A stretch of DNA of 15,932 bases from JBOGJI01 sp050747865. GTDB taxonomy: Bacteria > Acidobacteriota > Thermoanaerobaculia > Multivoradales > JAHEKO01. The position numbers were made by a program, and so were the translations under genes. The notes below the pieces were generated by a model, which was given only the letters and a program-made list of their open reading frames with translations, had not been told where the DNA came from and ran no database searches. Below, in pieces: positions 6,054 through 14,231 of the stretch; the stretch's first letter is position 1; every line of letters begins with the position of its first letter. Location of the stretch: assembly GCA_050747865.1 (NCBI GenBank), contig JBOGJI010000003.1:1-15932 (forward strand), written 5' to 3'.

Positions 6054-7025
6054 ATGCAGCTCAAGCGGATCTTCGCGGCGACCGCTGTCGCGACCCTGGC
6101 CGGCACCGCGGCCTTCGCCCAGGCGGTGGAGGTCGACCCGGCCATCTCCGGCTACCAGACCACCAGCGGCGTGTCGGGCAACTTGAACTCGATCGGCTCG
6201 GACACCCTGAACAACCTGATGACGCTGTGGGCCGAGGGCTTCCAGAAGGCCTACCCCAACGTGCGCATCCAGATCGAGGGCAAGGGCTCGTCAACCGCGC
6301 CTCCGGCTCTGATCAGCGGCACCGCCCAGATCGGTCCCATGAGCCGGCAGATGAAGTCTTCCGAGATCGACGAGTTCGAGCAGGCGTACGGCTACAAGCC
6401 GACCGAGATCCGCGTCGCCATCGACGCCCTGGCGGTCTACGTCAACAAGGACAACCCGGTCGAAGAGCTGACCATGCAGGACGTGGACGCGATCTTCTCC
6501 AAGGGCCGCACCTGCGGCGCCGCGGCCGCGATCGCTAGCTGGGGCGAGGCCGGCCTCGACGGGAGCTGGGCGGAGAGGCCGATCAGCCTCTACGGCCGCA
6601 ACTCGGCCTCCGGCACCTACGGCTACTTCAAGGAGATCGCGCTGTGTGAGGGCGACTACAAGGACACGGTCAAGGAACAGCCCGGCTCGGCCTCAGTGGT
6701 CCAGGGCGTGACCGAGGACCTGGCCGGCATCGGCTACAGCGGCATCGGCTACAAGACCTCCGGCGTGAAGGCGGTCAAGCTCGCCACCTCCGAAGGCGGG
6801 ACCGCCCACGGCACCGATCCGGAGACTGTCTACGCCGGCAACTACCCGCTGTCGCGCTTCCTCTACGTCTACGTCAACAAGGCGCCGAACCAGGAGATCG
6901 ATCCCCTCGTCCGCGAGTTCGTCAAATACGTGATGAGTCGCGAGGGCCAGGAGGTCGTGGTCAAGGACGGCTACCTGCCGCTGGGCAAGTCGATCGTCGA
7001 CGAGGAGCTGGCAAAGCTCCAGTAA
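6054..7025 (+). CDS. pstS: Periplasmic phosphate-binding protein PstS
   Basis: A 323-aa high-affinity phosphate-binding protein that delivers phosphate to the PstCAB transporter. Residues 1-23 are a signal peptide (basic MQLKR, hydrophobic core, AFA-Q cleavage). There is no lipobox Cys, so it should be soluble in a periplasm. Family motifs include GSDTLNNLM near the mature N-terminus, GKGSSTAPPALISGTAQIGP with the phosphate-contacting Ser/Thr residues, and GRNSASGTYGYFKE in the second lobe. AGAGGAGA lies 9 nt before the ATG at 6054. A GTG at 6051 has equally good spacing, and the in-frame ATG at 6027 would put an extra basic stretch before the signal peptide. It sits first in the pst cluster behind a Pho box, and a strong hairpin follows its stop codon. 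Confidence 0.93.
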   Translation: MQLKRIFAATAVATLAGTAAFAQAVEVDPAISGYQTTSGVSGNLNSIGSDTLNNLMTLWAEGFQKAYPNVRIQIEGKGSSTAPPALISGTAQIGPMSRQMKSSEIDEFEQAYGYKPTEIRVAIDALAVYVNKDNPVEELTMQDVDAIFSKGRTCGAAAAIASWGEAGLDGSWAERPISLYGRNSASGTYGYFKEIALCEGDYKDTVKEQPGSASVVQGVTEDLAGIGYSGIGYKTSGVKAVKLATSEGGTAHGTDPETVYAGNYPLSRFLYVYVNKAPNQEIDPLVREFVKYVMSREGQEVVVKDGYLPLGKSIVDEELAKLQ

Positions 7026-7057
7026 CGAGGCGGCGCGGGGTTCCGCGTCATCCGATA

Positions 7058-7085
7058 GGCTCGCCCCGGAGCACCGGGGCGAGCC
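7058..7085 (+). terminator. Strong hairpin between pstS and pstC
   Basis: GGCTCGCCCCGG (7058-7069) and CCGGGGCGAGCC (7074-7085) form a perfect 12-bp, almost all-GC stem with a 4-nt AGCA loop. No T-run follows. It may terminate part of the transcripts or protect the 3' end of pstS mRNA, allowing more binding protein than permease. Confidence 0.65.
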
Positions 7086-7115
7086 CTCGCACTCCTGGAT
7101 CCCGTTGGCCTGAGC

Positions 7116-9365
7116 ATGACAACTGAGTCCCTGGCCGCGCCGACCGGCGAAGTCCCTCGGACCCGCCAGCGCACCGCCTCCCGCCGCCTGCTCGCCGACC
7201 GCATCTCGCGCTGGGCGATCGCCGGCGGCGGCATGGCGATCATCGCCGGCATTCTCGGCATCCTGGTCTTCATCCTGCTCGAGGTCTGGCCGCTGACGTG
7301 GCCCGCGGAGGTGGGGTGGGGCAAGACGGTGCCGCTCGCGGGCTCCAAGGCGGCCCTCGCGCTGATCGCCGACGAGCACCGGACGACCGCTGTAACGCTC
7401 GAAGACGATGGCGTCGTCCGCGCCTACAACGCCGAGGACGGCTCGCTGACCCTGGAGCACGATCTGCTCGCCACGCCCGCGCGGCTGGTCGCCGGCACCG
7501 TGGCGCCCGGCGAGTCGCTGCTCGCCGCCGCCTTCTCCGACGGCCGCGCGGCGTTGATCGCGGTGCAGTTTCCCGTGCGCTTCGAGGGACGGCAGCGCGT
7601 GGTGGAGACGGCGCTCAGCGAGCCCGTCTGGCTGACCGTCCCGGGAGCCGACCAGGCGGCGATCGAAGGTCTGACCGGGCGCCTGGACGGCGACGGCAAG
7701 GCGACGGTGGTGGCCAGCCTCGCCGACGGCGGCATCGCGGTGGTCCAGCGAACCGCGAAGCGCAACATGTTGACCGGCGAAACGACCGAGTCGCTGGCCA
7801 GCCACCGGATCGACCCGCCGGCTCCCGTGACGCACCTCCTGCTCGACGAGATGCAGCGGACGCTGTACGGCGTCGCGGGGGGTACCGGGCTCGTCAAGTG
7901 GAGCCTCCGGGACGGGGCGCCGGGGCCGGTCCGCACCGCTTCCGCCGGCGCCTCGCCGATCACCGCGACGACGCTCCTGATCGGCGACCGGGCCCTCATC
8001 GTGGGGCATCAGGACGGCAGCCTCGCCACCTGGTTTCCGGTTCGCGCGCCGGACGATCCGACGCAGACGAATCTCGTGAAGGTGCGCCAGTTCCCCGCCC
8101 ACGGGGCGGCGATCCGCAGGCTCGCGCCGTCTCTGCGCAACAAGGGGTTTCTCGTCCTCGACGAGGCGGGAGAGCTGGGGCTCTACTACTCGACCTCCGA
8201 GCGCGTGTTGTGGCGCGACCGAGCCCCGGAAGCCGGCCTCCACACCCTCACCTTCACACCCAAGTCGGACGGCGCCTTTCTCGCCGGCGACGGCGAGCTG
8301 GCGCGGGTCTGGATCCGCAATCCGCACCCTGAGGTCTCCTTCAAGGCGCTGTTCGGCAAGCTCTGGTACGAAGGCGCGGAGAGCGCCGAATACACCTGGC
8401 AGTCGACCGGCGGCACTGACGACTTCGAGCCCAAGCTGTCGCTGACGCCGCTCTTGGTCGGCACCCTCAAGGGGACCATCTACTCGCTGCTGCTCGCCAT
8501 CCCGCTGGGCGTCTTCGGCGCCATGTACGCCTCCCAGTTCATGCACCCGAAGCTCCTGCGCTTCGTCAAGCCGACGGTGGAGATCATGGCGGCGCTGCCC
8601 AGCGTGGTGCTGGGCTTTCTCGCCGGGCTGTGGCTGGCGCCGCGCCTGGAGCAGTACTTCCCCGCCCTCATCCTGTCGGCGATCGTGCTGCCCCTCGTGG
8701 TGCTGGCGGCGGGGCTCGGCTGGCAGCTCCTGCCGCGCGGCGCGCGCGGGCGGTTCTGGAGCGGCTCCGAAGTCATCGTCTTCGCCGGCGCCATCGCGCT
8801 GGGGATCGGCCTCTGCTTGGCACTGTCGCAGCCGTTCGAGGTCGCCGCTTTCGGCGGCAGCTTCCAGACCTGGCTGCGTGAGACCTTCAGCCTTCCCTAC
8901 GATCAGCGCAACGCCGTGGTCATCGGGCTTGCCATGGGCTTCGCCGTCATCCCGATCATCTTCGCCATCTCCGAGGACGCCTTCTCCAACGTGCCCAAGA
9001 ATCTGGTGGCCGGCTCGCTGGCGCTCGGCGCCAACCGCTGGCAGACGGTGACCCGGGTGGTGCTGCCGTCGGCGAGCCCCGGCATCTTCTCGGCCATCAT
9101 GATCGGCTTCGGGCGCGCCGTCGGCGAGACCATGATCGTGCTCATGGCCACCGGCAACACGCCGATCATGGACTGGAACCCGTTCAACGGCTTCCGCACG
9201 CTGTCGGCCAACATCGCGGTCGAGATCCCCGAGGCGCCGCACGGCGGAACCCTCTACCGGGTGCTCTTCCTCGCCGCCCTGCTGCTCTTCGTCATGACCT
9301 TCATCGTCAACACGGCCGCCGAGATCGTGCGTCAACGGCTGCGCAAGAGGTATTCCGAGCTATGA
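7116..9365 (+). CDS. pstC: Phosphate ABC transporter permease PstC, enlarged
   Basis: A 749-aa inner-membrane permease, more than twice the ~320 aa of E. coli PstC. TM1 is at about 33-58. Residues ~85-410 form an insert with repeated DGxVxxYN/DGSLATW/ARVWIR-like strands, about seven of them, typical of a WD40-like beta-propeller; it should face the periplasm. The core permease (about 440-749) has several TM segments and the EAA loop (about 619-655, GSLALGANRWQTVTRVVLP) that contacts PstB. Similar long PstC forms (COG4590 type) occur in Pseudomonas and relatives. The ATG at 7116 has no clear ribosome-binding sequence. The stop overlaps the pstA start (ATGA), indicating translational coupling. 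The propeller may dock PstS or sense ligand; this is inference. Confidence 0.9.
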   Translation: MTTESLAAPTGEVPRTRQRTASRRLLADRISRWAIAGGGMAIIAGILGILVFILLEVWPLTWPAEVGWGKTVPLAGSKAALALIADEHRTTAVTLEDDGVVRAYNAEDGSLTLEHDLLATPARLVAGTVAPGESLLAAAFSDGRAALIAVQFPVRFEGRQRVVETALSEPVWLTVPGADQAAIEGLTGRLDGDGKATVVASLADGGIAVVQRTAKRNMLTGETTESLASHRIDPPAPVTHLLLDEMQRTLYGVAGGTGLVKWSLRDGAPGPVRTASAGASPITATTLLIGDRALIVGHQDGSLATWFPVRAPDDPTQTNLVKVRQFPAHGAAIRRLAPSLRNKGFLVLDEAGELGLYYSTSERVLWRDRAPEAGLHTLTFTPKSDGAFLAGDGELARVWIRNPHPEVSFKALFGKLWYEGAESAEYTWQSTGGTDDFEPKLSLTPLLVGTLKGTIYSLLLAIPLGVFGAMYASQFMHPKLLRFVKPTVEIMAALPSVVLGFLAGLWLAPRLEQYFPALILSAIVLPLVVLAAGLGWQLLPRGARGRFWSGSEVIVFAGAIALGIGLCLALSQPFEVAAFGGSFQTWLRETFSLPYDQRNAVVIGLAMGFAVIPIIFAISEDAFSNVPKNLVAGSLALGANRWQTVTRVVLPSASPGIFSAIMIGFGRAVGETMIVLMATGNTPIMDWNPFNGFRTLSANIAVEIPEAPHGGTLYRVLFLAALLLFVMTFIVNTAAEIVRQRLRKRYSEL

Positions 9366-11005
9366 GGCGACGGACCGTGAGCCGCACGGAGGCGCTCGGC
9401 CGGTCGATGACCTGGCTGTGCGGCGGCGCCCTGGCGCTGAACCTGCTCCTGGTCGTCGGCCTCATCGGCCTGATGGTGGTCAACGGCGGCGCCTATTTCT
9501 GGCAGCGTGGGCTGGTGCAGGTGGAGCTCGACGATGGGCGGCGGCTGCTCGGCGAGGTCCACGAGCGTGGCACCGTGCGCGGCACCGAGGTGACCGACCC
9601 GGCGGAGCTGCCGACGCGCCTCCAGCTCAAGGTCGGCAACCGCGACCTGACCGGCAACGACTTCCTGTGGGTGCTGGACGAGTCGATCGCGAGCACGGAG
9701 ACGCCGGCCGCAGCGATGCTGCTCGAACGGCTGGAGTGGGGCAACTTTTACGGCTTCCCGCAGGAGCTGCGGGCTGGCGACGAGGTCCTCGCCCAAGGCG
9801 ATCGGCTGGTGCCGGCGCTGGGACGCCTGCACGCCGAGAAGGTCCGGTTGCGGGAGGAGATCAAGGACATAGAGAAGGGCGCCATCGGCGACGTCAACTT
9901 CCGGATGGAGCGGCAGCGCCTGGCCGAGCGCAAGGTCGAGCTCGACGACCCGCCCGCCGCGGAGCGCGAGCACCGGCTGGCCGAGATCGCGGAGCGGAGG
10001 GAGCCGCTGCAGGCCGAGTACGACGCGCTGACATCCCGGCTCGTCGAGCTGCGCCAGCAACTCACCCGCGAGACGCTGGTGATGCGGGCGGCGGACGGCA
10101 CGGAGAAGGCGATCCCGGTGGGCAACATCGTCCGCTACATGCAGCCCAACAAGATGGGGCTGTGGGACAAGACGGTCCTCTACGCCAGCCGGGTCTGGGA
10201 GTTCATTGCCGACGACCCGCGCGAGTCGAACACCGAGGGCGGCATCTTCCCCGCCATCTTCGGCACCGTGATGATGGTGTTCCTGATGTCCTTCGCCGTG
10301 GTACCGCTGGGGGTGCTCGCCGCCCTCTACCTGCGCGAGTACGCCAAGCAGGGACCGCTGGTGCGCATGGTGCGCATCGCGGTGAACAACCTGGCCGGCG
10401 TGCCGTCGATCGTCTTCGGCGTCTTCGGCCTCGGCTTCTTCGTCTACTTCATCGGCGGCACGATCGATCAGCTCTTCTACTCCGAGGCCCTGCCGACGCC
10501 GACCTACGGCACCGGCGGCATCCTGTGGGGGGCGCTGACGCTCGCCCTGCTCACCGTGCCGGTGGTCATCGTCGCCACCGAGGAGGGGCTGGCGGCGGTG
10601 CCGCGGATCGTGCGCGAAGGCTCGCTGGCGCTCGGCGCCACCAAGTGGGAGACGACCTGGAAGGTGGTGCTGCCGGCCGCCGCTCCCGGCATCCTCACCG
10701 GCATGATCCTGGCCATGGCACGGGCCGCCGGCGAGGTGGCGCCGCTGATGATCGTCGGCATGGTGAAGCTCGCCCCGGCGCTGCCCATCGACGGCCACTT
10801 CCCCTTCGTGCACCTGGAGCGCAAATTCATGCACCTCGGCTTCCACATCTTCGACGTCGGCTTCCAGAGCCCCAACGTCGAGGCCACCAAGCCGCTGGTC
10901 TTCGCCACCGCCCTCCTACTCATCCTGGTGGTGACGGCCATGAACCTGGTGGCGATCGCCATCCGCAACCACCTGCGGCGCAAGTACGCGGGCAGCGCCG
11001 TGTAG
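9362..11005 (+). CDS. pstA: Phosphate ABC transporter permease PstA, enlarged
   Basis: A 547-aa partner permease of PstC, against about 296 aa in E. coli. TM1 lies at about 18-42. An extracytoplasmic insert (about 48-285) follows; residues ~153-240 are rich in charged heptads (RLHAEKVRLREEIKDIEK and onward) and should form a coiled coil. The core permease (about 290-547) has multiple TM segments, and the EAA loop is at about 405-443 (GSLALGATKWETTWKVVLP). The ending NHLRRKY is typical of the family. It overlaps pstC by 4 bp and precedes pstB closely. The inserts in PstC and PstA probably pack together outside the membrane, a feature also known in the long proteobacterial forms; the contact itself is inferred. 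Confidence 0.9.
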   Translation: MRRRTVSRTEALGRSMTWLCGGALALNLLLVVGLIGLMVVNGGAYFWQRGLVQVELDDGRRLLGEVHERGTVRGTEVTDPAELPTRLQLKVGNRDLTGNDFLWVLDESIASTETPAAAMLLERLEWGNFYGFPQELRAGDEVLAQGDRLVPALGRLHAEKVRLREEIKDIEKGAIGDVNFRMERQRLAERKVELDDPPAAEREHRLAEIAERREPLQAEYDALTSRLVELRQQLTRETLVMRAADGTEKAIPVGNIVRYMQPNKMGLWDKTVLYASRVWEFIADDPRESNTEGGIFPAIFGTVMMVFLMSFAVVPLGVLAALYLREYAKQGPLVRMVRIAVNNLAGVPSIVFGVFGLGFFVYFIGGTIDQLFYSEALPTPTYGTGGILWGALTLALLTVPVVIVATEEGLAAVPRIVREGSLALGATKWETTWKVVLPAAAPGILTGMILAMARAAGEVAPLMIVGMVKLAPALPIDGHFPFVHLERKFMHLGFHIFDVGFQSPNVEATKPLVFATALLLILVVTAMNLVAIAIRNHLRRKYAGSAV

Positions 11006-11025
11006 GCTAGATGGAGCAGCAGACC

Positions 11026-11934
11026 ATGACCGACCAGAATCCCCTCACGACCGCCCCGGCCGAGCTGGAGGTGGAGACTCCGGAGAGCCGAGCGTTGCCG
11101 GAGGAGCCCGTTCCGGCCGTGTCCACTGCCGCCGCGGCGGCGTCCCAGAACGGCGATGCGGCCCTCGATCCCGGCATCGAGGATCCGATCCTGTCGATCG
11201 ACAGCCTGTCGCTCTGGTACGGCGAGGCGAAGGCGCTCAAAGAGATCTCCATGCGCATCCCGGCACGGCAGATCACCGCCTTCATCGGGCCCTCGGGGTG
11301 CGGCAAGTCGACCCTGCTGCGCTGCATCAACCGCCTCAACGATCTCATCGACTCGGTGCGCCTCGAGGGGGACATCCGCTTCGAGGACGGCTCGATCTAC
11401 GATCCGGCGGTGGACATCAACCTGCTGCGCAAGCGCATCGGCATGGTGTTCCAGAAGTCGAACCCGTTTCCCAAGTCGATCTACGAGAACATCGCTTACG
11501 GCCTGCGCATTCAAGGGGTAAACAAGAAGTCCGTGGTGGACGACGCGGTCGAGAAGAGCCTGCGCAACGCGGCGCTGTGGAATGAGGTCAAGGACCGGCT
11601 GAACGACACGGCGCTGGGCCTGTCCGGCGGCCAGCAGCAGCGGCTGTGCATCGCCCGCGCCATCGCCGTCGAGCCCGAGGTGGTGCTGTTCGACGAGCCC
11701 TGCTCGGCGCTCGATCCGGTGGCCACCGCTAAGATCGAAGAGCTGATGCAGAACCTGCGCGAGCAGTACACCCAGGTCATCGTCACCCACAACATGCAGC
11801 AGGCCTCGCGCGTATCCGACTACACGGCGTTCCTGTATCTCGGCGAGCTGATCGAGTACGGACCGACCGAGCGACTGTTCATCAACCCGATGAAGAAGCA
11901 GACCGAGGACTACATCACCGGGCGCTTCGGCTAG
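11026..11934 (+). CDS. pstB: Phosphate ABC transporter ATPase PstB
   Basis: A 302-aa ATP-binding subunit that powers phosphate import and takes part in signalling to PhoR through PhoU. Motifs are complete: Walker A GPSGCGKST (88-96), Q-loop Gln143, signature LSGGQ (199-203), Walker B VVLFDE (219-224) and H-loop His255. The core ATPase begins near ILSIDSLSLWYG; before it is an Ala/Pro/Glu-rich, probably disordered extension of about 50 residues that E. coli PstB lacks. I chose ATG 11026 because GGAG lies 9 nt upstream. ATG 11011 in the same frame adds five residues but has only a weak AGG. It follows pstA by 20 bp and precedes phoU by 10 bp. Confidence 0.93.
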   Translation: MTDQNPLTTAPAELEVETPESRALPEEPVPAVSTAAAAASQNGDAALDPGIEDPILSIDSLSLWYGEAKALKEISMRIPARQITAFIGPSGCGKSTLLRCINRLNDLIDSVRLEGDIRFEDGSIYDPAVDINLLRKRIGMVFQKSNPFPKSIYENIAYGLRIQGVNKKSVVDDAVEKSLRNAALWNEVKDRLNDTALGLSGGQQQRLCIARAIAVEPEVVLFDEPCSALDPVATAKIEELMQNLREQYTQVIVTHNMQQASRVSDYTAFLYLGELIEYGPTERLFINPMKKQTEDYITGRFG

Positions 11935-11944
11935 GAGTCCGTTC

Positions 11945-12640
11945 ATGACAACCAGAGTCATCGACACCCAGTACGACACCATCCGCCGCGACCTCCTGGC
12001 CATGGGAGGCGTGGTGGAGGAGATGATCGACATGGCCGGCCAGGCGCTGGCCACCCGCGACGGCGAGCTGGCACGCGAGGTGATGCGCACCGACTCGCGG
12101 GTCGATCAGCTCGAGAAGCAGATCGACGAGCACTGCCACGAGATCCTCGCCCGCCAGCAGCCGATGGCGGTCGACCTGCGGCTGCTACTCGCGGTGATGA
12201 AGATCACAACCGACCTCGAGCGCATCGGCGACCTGTCCAACAACATCGGCCGCTCGGTACGCGATCTGGTGCGCGGGGGCCAGGTGCCGGACGACACGGA
12301 GATCCGGGATCTGTTCGCCGGCGTGCGCCGCATGGTCGCCGGCGCCCTCGACGCCTTCATGCGCCGCGACGCCGAGATGGCGATGGAGATCTGGCAGCGC
12401 GACGCCAAGATCGACGAGCGCTACCGTGCCTTCTTCGACCATCTGGTGGCGCGCAGCGCCGAGGCGCCCGAAGACGTCGGTCCGTTCTTCCAGCTCCTGC
12501 TGATCGGCCGCGCGCTAGAGCGCATCGCCGACCACGCCACCAACATCGCCGAAGACGTCATCTACTACGTCCAGGGCGTCGACATCCGGCACACGGGCAA
12601 GAAGACCGAGGAGTCCGCGGAAGAGTCGGCAGAGGCATGA
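11945..12640 (+). CDS. phoU: Phosphate signalling protein PhoU
   Basis: A 231-aa all-helical cytoplasmic protein with two PhoU three-helix repeats (about 10-110 and 115-215). Metal-binding style E/DxxxD motifs appear in each half: DLERIGDLSNNIG in the first and ALERIADHATNIAED in the second. In known systems PhoU binds PstB and the PAS domain of PhoR and keeps PhoR in its phosphatase state when phosphate is plentiful. AGGAG lies 7 nt before the ATG and only 10 bp separates it from pstB, so it is co-transcribed. The C-terminal tail is Glu/Ser/Ala-rich (KKTEESAEESAEA) and probably disordered. Confidence 0.93.
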   Translation: MTTRVIDTQYDTIRRDLLAMGGVVEEMIDMAGQALATRDGELAREVMRTDSRVDQLEKQIDEHCHEILARQQPMAVDLRLLLAVMKITTDLERIGDLSNNIGRSVRDLVRGGQVPDDTEIRDLFAGVRRMVAGALDAFMRRDAEMAMEIWQRDAKIDERYRAFFDHLVARSAEAPEDVGPFFQLLLIGRALERIADHATNIAEDVIYYVQGVDIRHTGKKTEESAEESAEA

Positions 12641-12665
12641 CTCCCCGCCCGCCCACCCACCCGCC

Positions 12666-12733
12666 CAGGGGTCAGGGGCCAGGGACGACGCCGGCATTCC
12701 TGACCCCTGAACCCTGACCCCTGTTCCCTGAAC
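12666..12733. repeat. 14-bp tandem and inverted repeat between phoU and phoR
   Basis: CCTGACCCCTGAAC (12699-12712) is followed directly by CCTGACCCCTGTTC (12713-12726) and a partial third unit starting CCTGAAC. Upstream, CAGGGGTCAGG (12666-12676) is the exact reverse complement of the first 11 bases, giving a perfect 11-bp stem with a 22-nt loop. It fills most of the 121-bp gap. It may be an intergenic repeat family or a terminator-like structure separating phoR from the pst transcript. Confidence 0.7.
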
Positions 12734-12761
12734 TCCGGCCGCGGGAACTAGACTGCCCGTC

Positions 12762-14207
12762 GTGCGATCCATGCTGCGCAGTCGCTTCCTGTGGCGCCTC
12801 TACGGCGCCTACGCCCTGATCATCCTGCTCACCGCGTCGGTGGTCGGGATCCTGGTCTCCCGCCAGGTCCGGCGGGACACGCTCGCCGCCGCCGGGACGC
12901 CGCGCGAGGCGCCGATCGACGCCCAGGTCGCCGAAAGGCTGGCCCGCGCACGGGGAGCCATCTACACCGGTGCCGGCGTCTCCGCGGCCGTGGCGTTGCT
13001 GCTCGGCCTGTGGGTGACGCGGCGGGTGACCCGGCCGATCATCGCCGTCACCGAGCGCGCCGAGGCCCTGGCCGCCGGCAAGACCGGCGGCGCCGTGTGG
13101 CTGGATCGGGACGACGAGATTGGCCGCCTGACCGACGCCTTCAACCGCATGGACGCCGAGCTGTCCGAGCGCCTGGAACGGCTCGGCCGCGAGCGTGCCG
13201 AGCTGGCGGTGATCCTGAGCAGCATGGTCGAAGGCGTGGTCGCCCTCGACGCCGAGGAGCGCATCGTCCATCTGAACGAGGCGGCGATCCGGCTCTTGAA
13301 GCTTCCCCCCGCCACCTCGCGGGGCGAGCGCATCTGGGAGGTGGTGCGCTCACAACCGGTGCTCACGGCGTTGCGGCGGGTCGCCGACGCCGACGGCGCG
13401 TTGCAGTCGGGGCGTGCCGGCGTCGAGCTGGATCAGCGCTTCCTGGAGCTCCACACCGCACCCACGGAAGGGGGCGGCGCGGTGCTCGTGGTCCACGACC
13501 TGACCGAATTGAAGCGCCTCGAGGCCGTGCGCCGCGACTTCGTGGCCAACGTCTCGCACGAGCTCAAGACGCCGGTGACGGCGATCGTCGGCTTGGTGGA
13601 GACCCTCCTCGCCGACGAGGCGATGCCCCCGGAGACCCGGCGCCGCTTCCTGGAACGCACGGCCGAGCAGACGCGGCGGCTTTCCGACCTGGTCACCGAC
13701 CTGCTCGCCTTGTCACGCCTGGAGGGACGGCCGGAGCAGGTGGCGCAGGAGCCGGTCGATCTCTCCTCCGTGGCGCACGCCGCGCTGTCGGTGCACCGGC
13801 CGGCGGCCGAGGCCCGGAGGCTGACGCTCGAGGAGGAGGTGACCGACGGCGTCACCGTGACCGGCGACACCGAGGCCCTGCGCCAGGCCGTCGACAACCT
13901 GCTCTCCAACGCCATCCGCTACACTCCAGAGGGCGGCCGCGTACGCCTCGCCCTGCTACGCGACGCCAGACGGGCGGTGCTGGCGGTCCAGGACACCGGC
14001 ATCGGCATCGAGCGCCAGCACCTGCAGCGCATCTTCGAGCGCTTCTACCGGGTCGAGAGCGCCCGCTCCCGGGAGCTGGGCGGCACCGGCCTGGGACTGT
14101 CGATCGTCAAGCACGTCGCCCGCACGCACGGCGGCGAGGTCGAGGTGGAGAGCACGCCCGGCGTCGGCAGCACGTTCCGCATCTGGCTGCCGCTTCCCCC
14201 TCCGTAA
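12762..14207 (+). CDS. phoR: Phosphate sensor histidine kinase PhoR
   Basis: A 481-aa membrane sensor kinase, partner of PhoB. TM1 lies at about 15-34, a short extracytoplasmic loop of about 30 residues follows, and TM2 lies at about 67-87. Then come a HAMP linker (about 87-140), a PAS domain (about 148-250), the dimerisation/phosphoacceptor domain with His266 in NVSHELKTPV, and the ATPase domain with the N-box DNLLSNAIRYTPEGG, DTGIGIE and GGTGLGLSIVKH. The loop is too short to bind phosphate, in line with PhoR receiving its signal from Pst and PhoU. The start is uncertain: GTG 12762 or ATG 12771, neither with a good ribosome-binding site. It lies downstream of phoU behind a repeat, far from phoB, and 24 bp before ppk1. 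Confidence 0.9.
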   Translation: MRSMLRSRFLWRLYGAYALIILLTASVVGILVSRQVRRDTLAAAGTPREAPIDAQVAERLARARGAIYTGAGVSAAVALLLGLWVTRRVTRPIIAVTERAEALAAGKTGGAVWLDRDDEIGRLTDAFNRMDAELSERLERLGRERAELAVILSSMVEGVVALDAEERIVHLNEAAIRLLKLPPATSRGERIWEVVRSQPVLTALRRVADADGALQSGRAGVELDQRFLELHTAPTEGGGAVLVVHDLTELKRLEAVRRDFVANVSHELKTPVTAIVGLVETLLADEAMPPETRRRFLERTAEQTRRLSDLVTDLLALSRLEGRPEQVAQEPVDLSSVAHAALSVHRPAAEARRLTLEEEVTDGVTVTGDTEALRQAVDNLLSNAIRYTPEGGRVRLALLRDARRAVLAVQDTGIGIERQHLQRIFERFYRVESARSRELGGTGLGLSIVKHVARTHGGEVEVESTPGVGSTFRIWLPLPPP

Positions 14208-14231
14208 CGTCGCCGACACGGAGATGTCACC

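Noticed and set aside
6693..9335. 880-aa open frame antisense to pstS/pstC
   Set aside because: It lies opposite well-supported genes. The translation is low-complexity, rich in Arg, Gly, Asp, Glu and His with no domain motifs, as expected from high-GC third positions.
9332..10846. 504-aa open frame antisense to pstA
   Set aside because: It has the same composition artefact and no recognisable motif; pstA is certain on the plus strand.
14208..14231. Possible Pho box before ppk1 (GTCGCC and TGTCACC)
   Set aside because: The two GTC cores are 17 bp apart, not 11 or 22, and they overlap the ribosome-binding site.
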